Assembly: GCA_021828935.1 (NCBI GenBank)
Contig: JAJZCU010000161.1
Coordinates: forward strand, 1-5,822
Length of the DNA stretch: 5,822 nt
Direction of reading: 5' to 3'
DNA from: Planctomycetota bacterium
GTDB lineage: Bacteria > Planctomycetota > Phycisphaerae > WQYP01
The notes under the pieces are model-generated. The model was not told the DNA's origin. It saw only the letters and a list, made by a program, of their open reading frames with translations, and searched no databases. The translations under genes and the position numbers were made by a program. Each line of letters begins with the position of its first letter. Position 1 is the first letter of the stretch. Shown piece by piece: positions 5,252 to 5,822 of the stretch.

Positions 5252-5822
5252 ATGGCAAATGAAAAATCGGCGAAGCTAACGGCGCTCTCCAGCAGCGCTG
5301 GTTGAGCTTCCAAGCTTGGCCAGAAAGCCCTGGCGCAGGTTCTGGGCCAGATTTCCATTTCACGCGACGTGCGCGTACTGGTCGATTCCGCAACGGCGGA
5401 CGATGCGGGGGTTTTTTGTCTTGATGCAGAACGTGTTCTGGTGCAAACGGTCGATTTTTTTACGCCCGTGGTGGATGACCCCGCGGCATATGGACGCATT
5501 GCCGCGGCCAACGCACTTTCCGATGTGTACGCGATGGGCGGCCGCCCGCTCACGGCCATGAACATCGTGGGGATGCCAATGGATGTGGTATCGCCGGAAA
5601 CCATTGCCGCGATTCTGCGGGGCGGTTATGAAAAAATTCGCGAGGCGTCGTGCGCGTTAATCGGCGGTCATACCATCCGCAATCCCGAACCGATCTATGG
5701 GCTTTCCGTCACGGGTCTGGCGCTGCGCCAGCAACTTCTCACCAATGCGGCGGGGCGGCCGGGCGATCATCTTTTATTGACAAAGCCGCTGGGCACGGGC
5801 ATCGCGGCAACGGCCATTAAGC
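5252..5822 (+). CDS. selD: Selenide, water dikinase (selenophosphate synthetase) with selenocysteine at the catalytic position; 3' end outside window
   Basis: SelD makes selenophosphate from selenide and ATP, the selenium donor for selenocysteine synthesis on tRNA-Sec. From ATG 5252 the frame is open to the window end (190 residues of a usual 340-350) except for TGA at codon 18 (5303-5305). The context SSAG-U-ASKLG aligns with E. coli SelD GAGCGCK: U18 sits on catalytic Cys17 and K21 on essential Lys20. Homology continues without shift through the TGA: DDAGVF at 50-55, TVDFFTPVVDDP at 67-78, RIAAANALSDVYAMGG at 82-97 (metal/ATP-binding Asp68 and Asp91 retained), IGGHTIRNPEPIYGLSVTG at 137-155, and LLTKPLGTG at 175-183. 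Other genes here use TGA as a true stop, so recoding is local. The adjacent tRNA-Sec and a SECIS-like hairpin support Sec insertion. Expression of this enzyme thus depends on its own product. selA and selB are expected elsewhere. Confidence 0.95.
5303..5305 (+). other. In-frame TGA selenocysteine codon of selD
   Basis: Codon 18 of selD is TGA at the position that holds Cys or Sec in all selenophosphate synthetases, two residues before the conserved Lys. SelD similarity continues on both sides in the same frame, which excludes a frameshift. Automatic annotation would end the gene here after 17 codons or start it downstream and lose the active site. Confidence 0.93.
5318..5348 (+). promoter_or_regulatory. 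Candidate bacterial SECIS hairpin of selD
   Basis: Directly after the TGA the mRNA can fold: GGCCAGAA (5318-5325) pairs with TTCTGGGCC (5340-5348) with one bulged G. Above it, after a three-base AGC bulge, CCTG (5329-5332) pairs with CAGG (5336-5339) around the loop GCG (5333-5335). The apical loop begins with G and lies 27 bases after the TGA, within the range known for bacterial SelB-bound SECIS elements. The hairpin lies inside the coding sequence, as in bacteria. The fold is by eye, without energy calculation. Confidence 0.65.

Noticed and set aside
5303..5305. TGA as a sense codon through an alternative genetic code
   Set aside because: The solute-binding protein and the MalG-type permease end at TGA at the expected family length, so TGA is a normal stop in this genome.
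5252..5822. selD as a pseudogene broken by a nonsense mutation
   Set aside because: The TGA falls precisely on the Cys/Sec active-site position, the frame is intact on both sides, the essential Lys follows, and a tRNA-Sec lies just upstream.
1..5822. CRISPR array, insertion sequence, prophage or integration site at the tRNA
   Set aside because: No spaced direct repeats, transposase or integrase motifs, or duplicated tRNA 3' end were seen.

Overview
The window looks like a bacterial chromosome segment of moderately high G+C. It probably comes from the Planctomycetes-Verrucomicrobia-Lentisphaerae assemblage. The main pointer is the regulator, a sugar-binding-protein-like domain fused to an AraC domain (XylR type), beside a CUT1-type sugar transporter without its own ATPase; this layout is frequent in those phyla. 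The placement is inference from gene style, not from a marker gene.

Left half (1-3002, + strand): a carbohydrate ABC importer operon. It holds the C-terminal part of an extracellular solute-binding protein (cut by the window edge), a MalF/UgpA-type permease joined to it by an ATGA overlap, and a MalG/UgpE-type permease 18 bases further on. No ATP-binding subunit is present before the strand changes. The first permease carries an unusual hydrophobic insertion.

Middle (3003-4628): a short convergent intergenic region holds a perfect 24-base palindrome followed by a second hairpin. After it comes a minus-strand regulator gene (periplasmic-binding-protein-like sensor plus AraC DNA-binding domain), the obvious candidate to control the transporter. 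A plausible promoter for it lies at 4496-4524.

Right part (4629-5822): a small minus-strand membrane-anchored protein of unknown function, then on the + strand a selenocysteine module. This module is a tRNA-Sec gene (anticodon UCA) and, 31 bases after it, the start of selD (selenophosphate synthetase). The selD frame is interrupted by an in-frame TGA exactly at the catalytic cysteine position, followed by a SECIS-like hairpin, so this SelD is almost certainly itself a selenoprotein. The tRNA supplies the selenocysteine carrier, SelD supplies the selenium donor for charging it, and SelD needs the same tRNA for its own synthesis. The tRNA is irregular in its T-arm and acceptor pairing. selD runs off the right edge.
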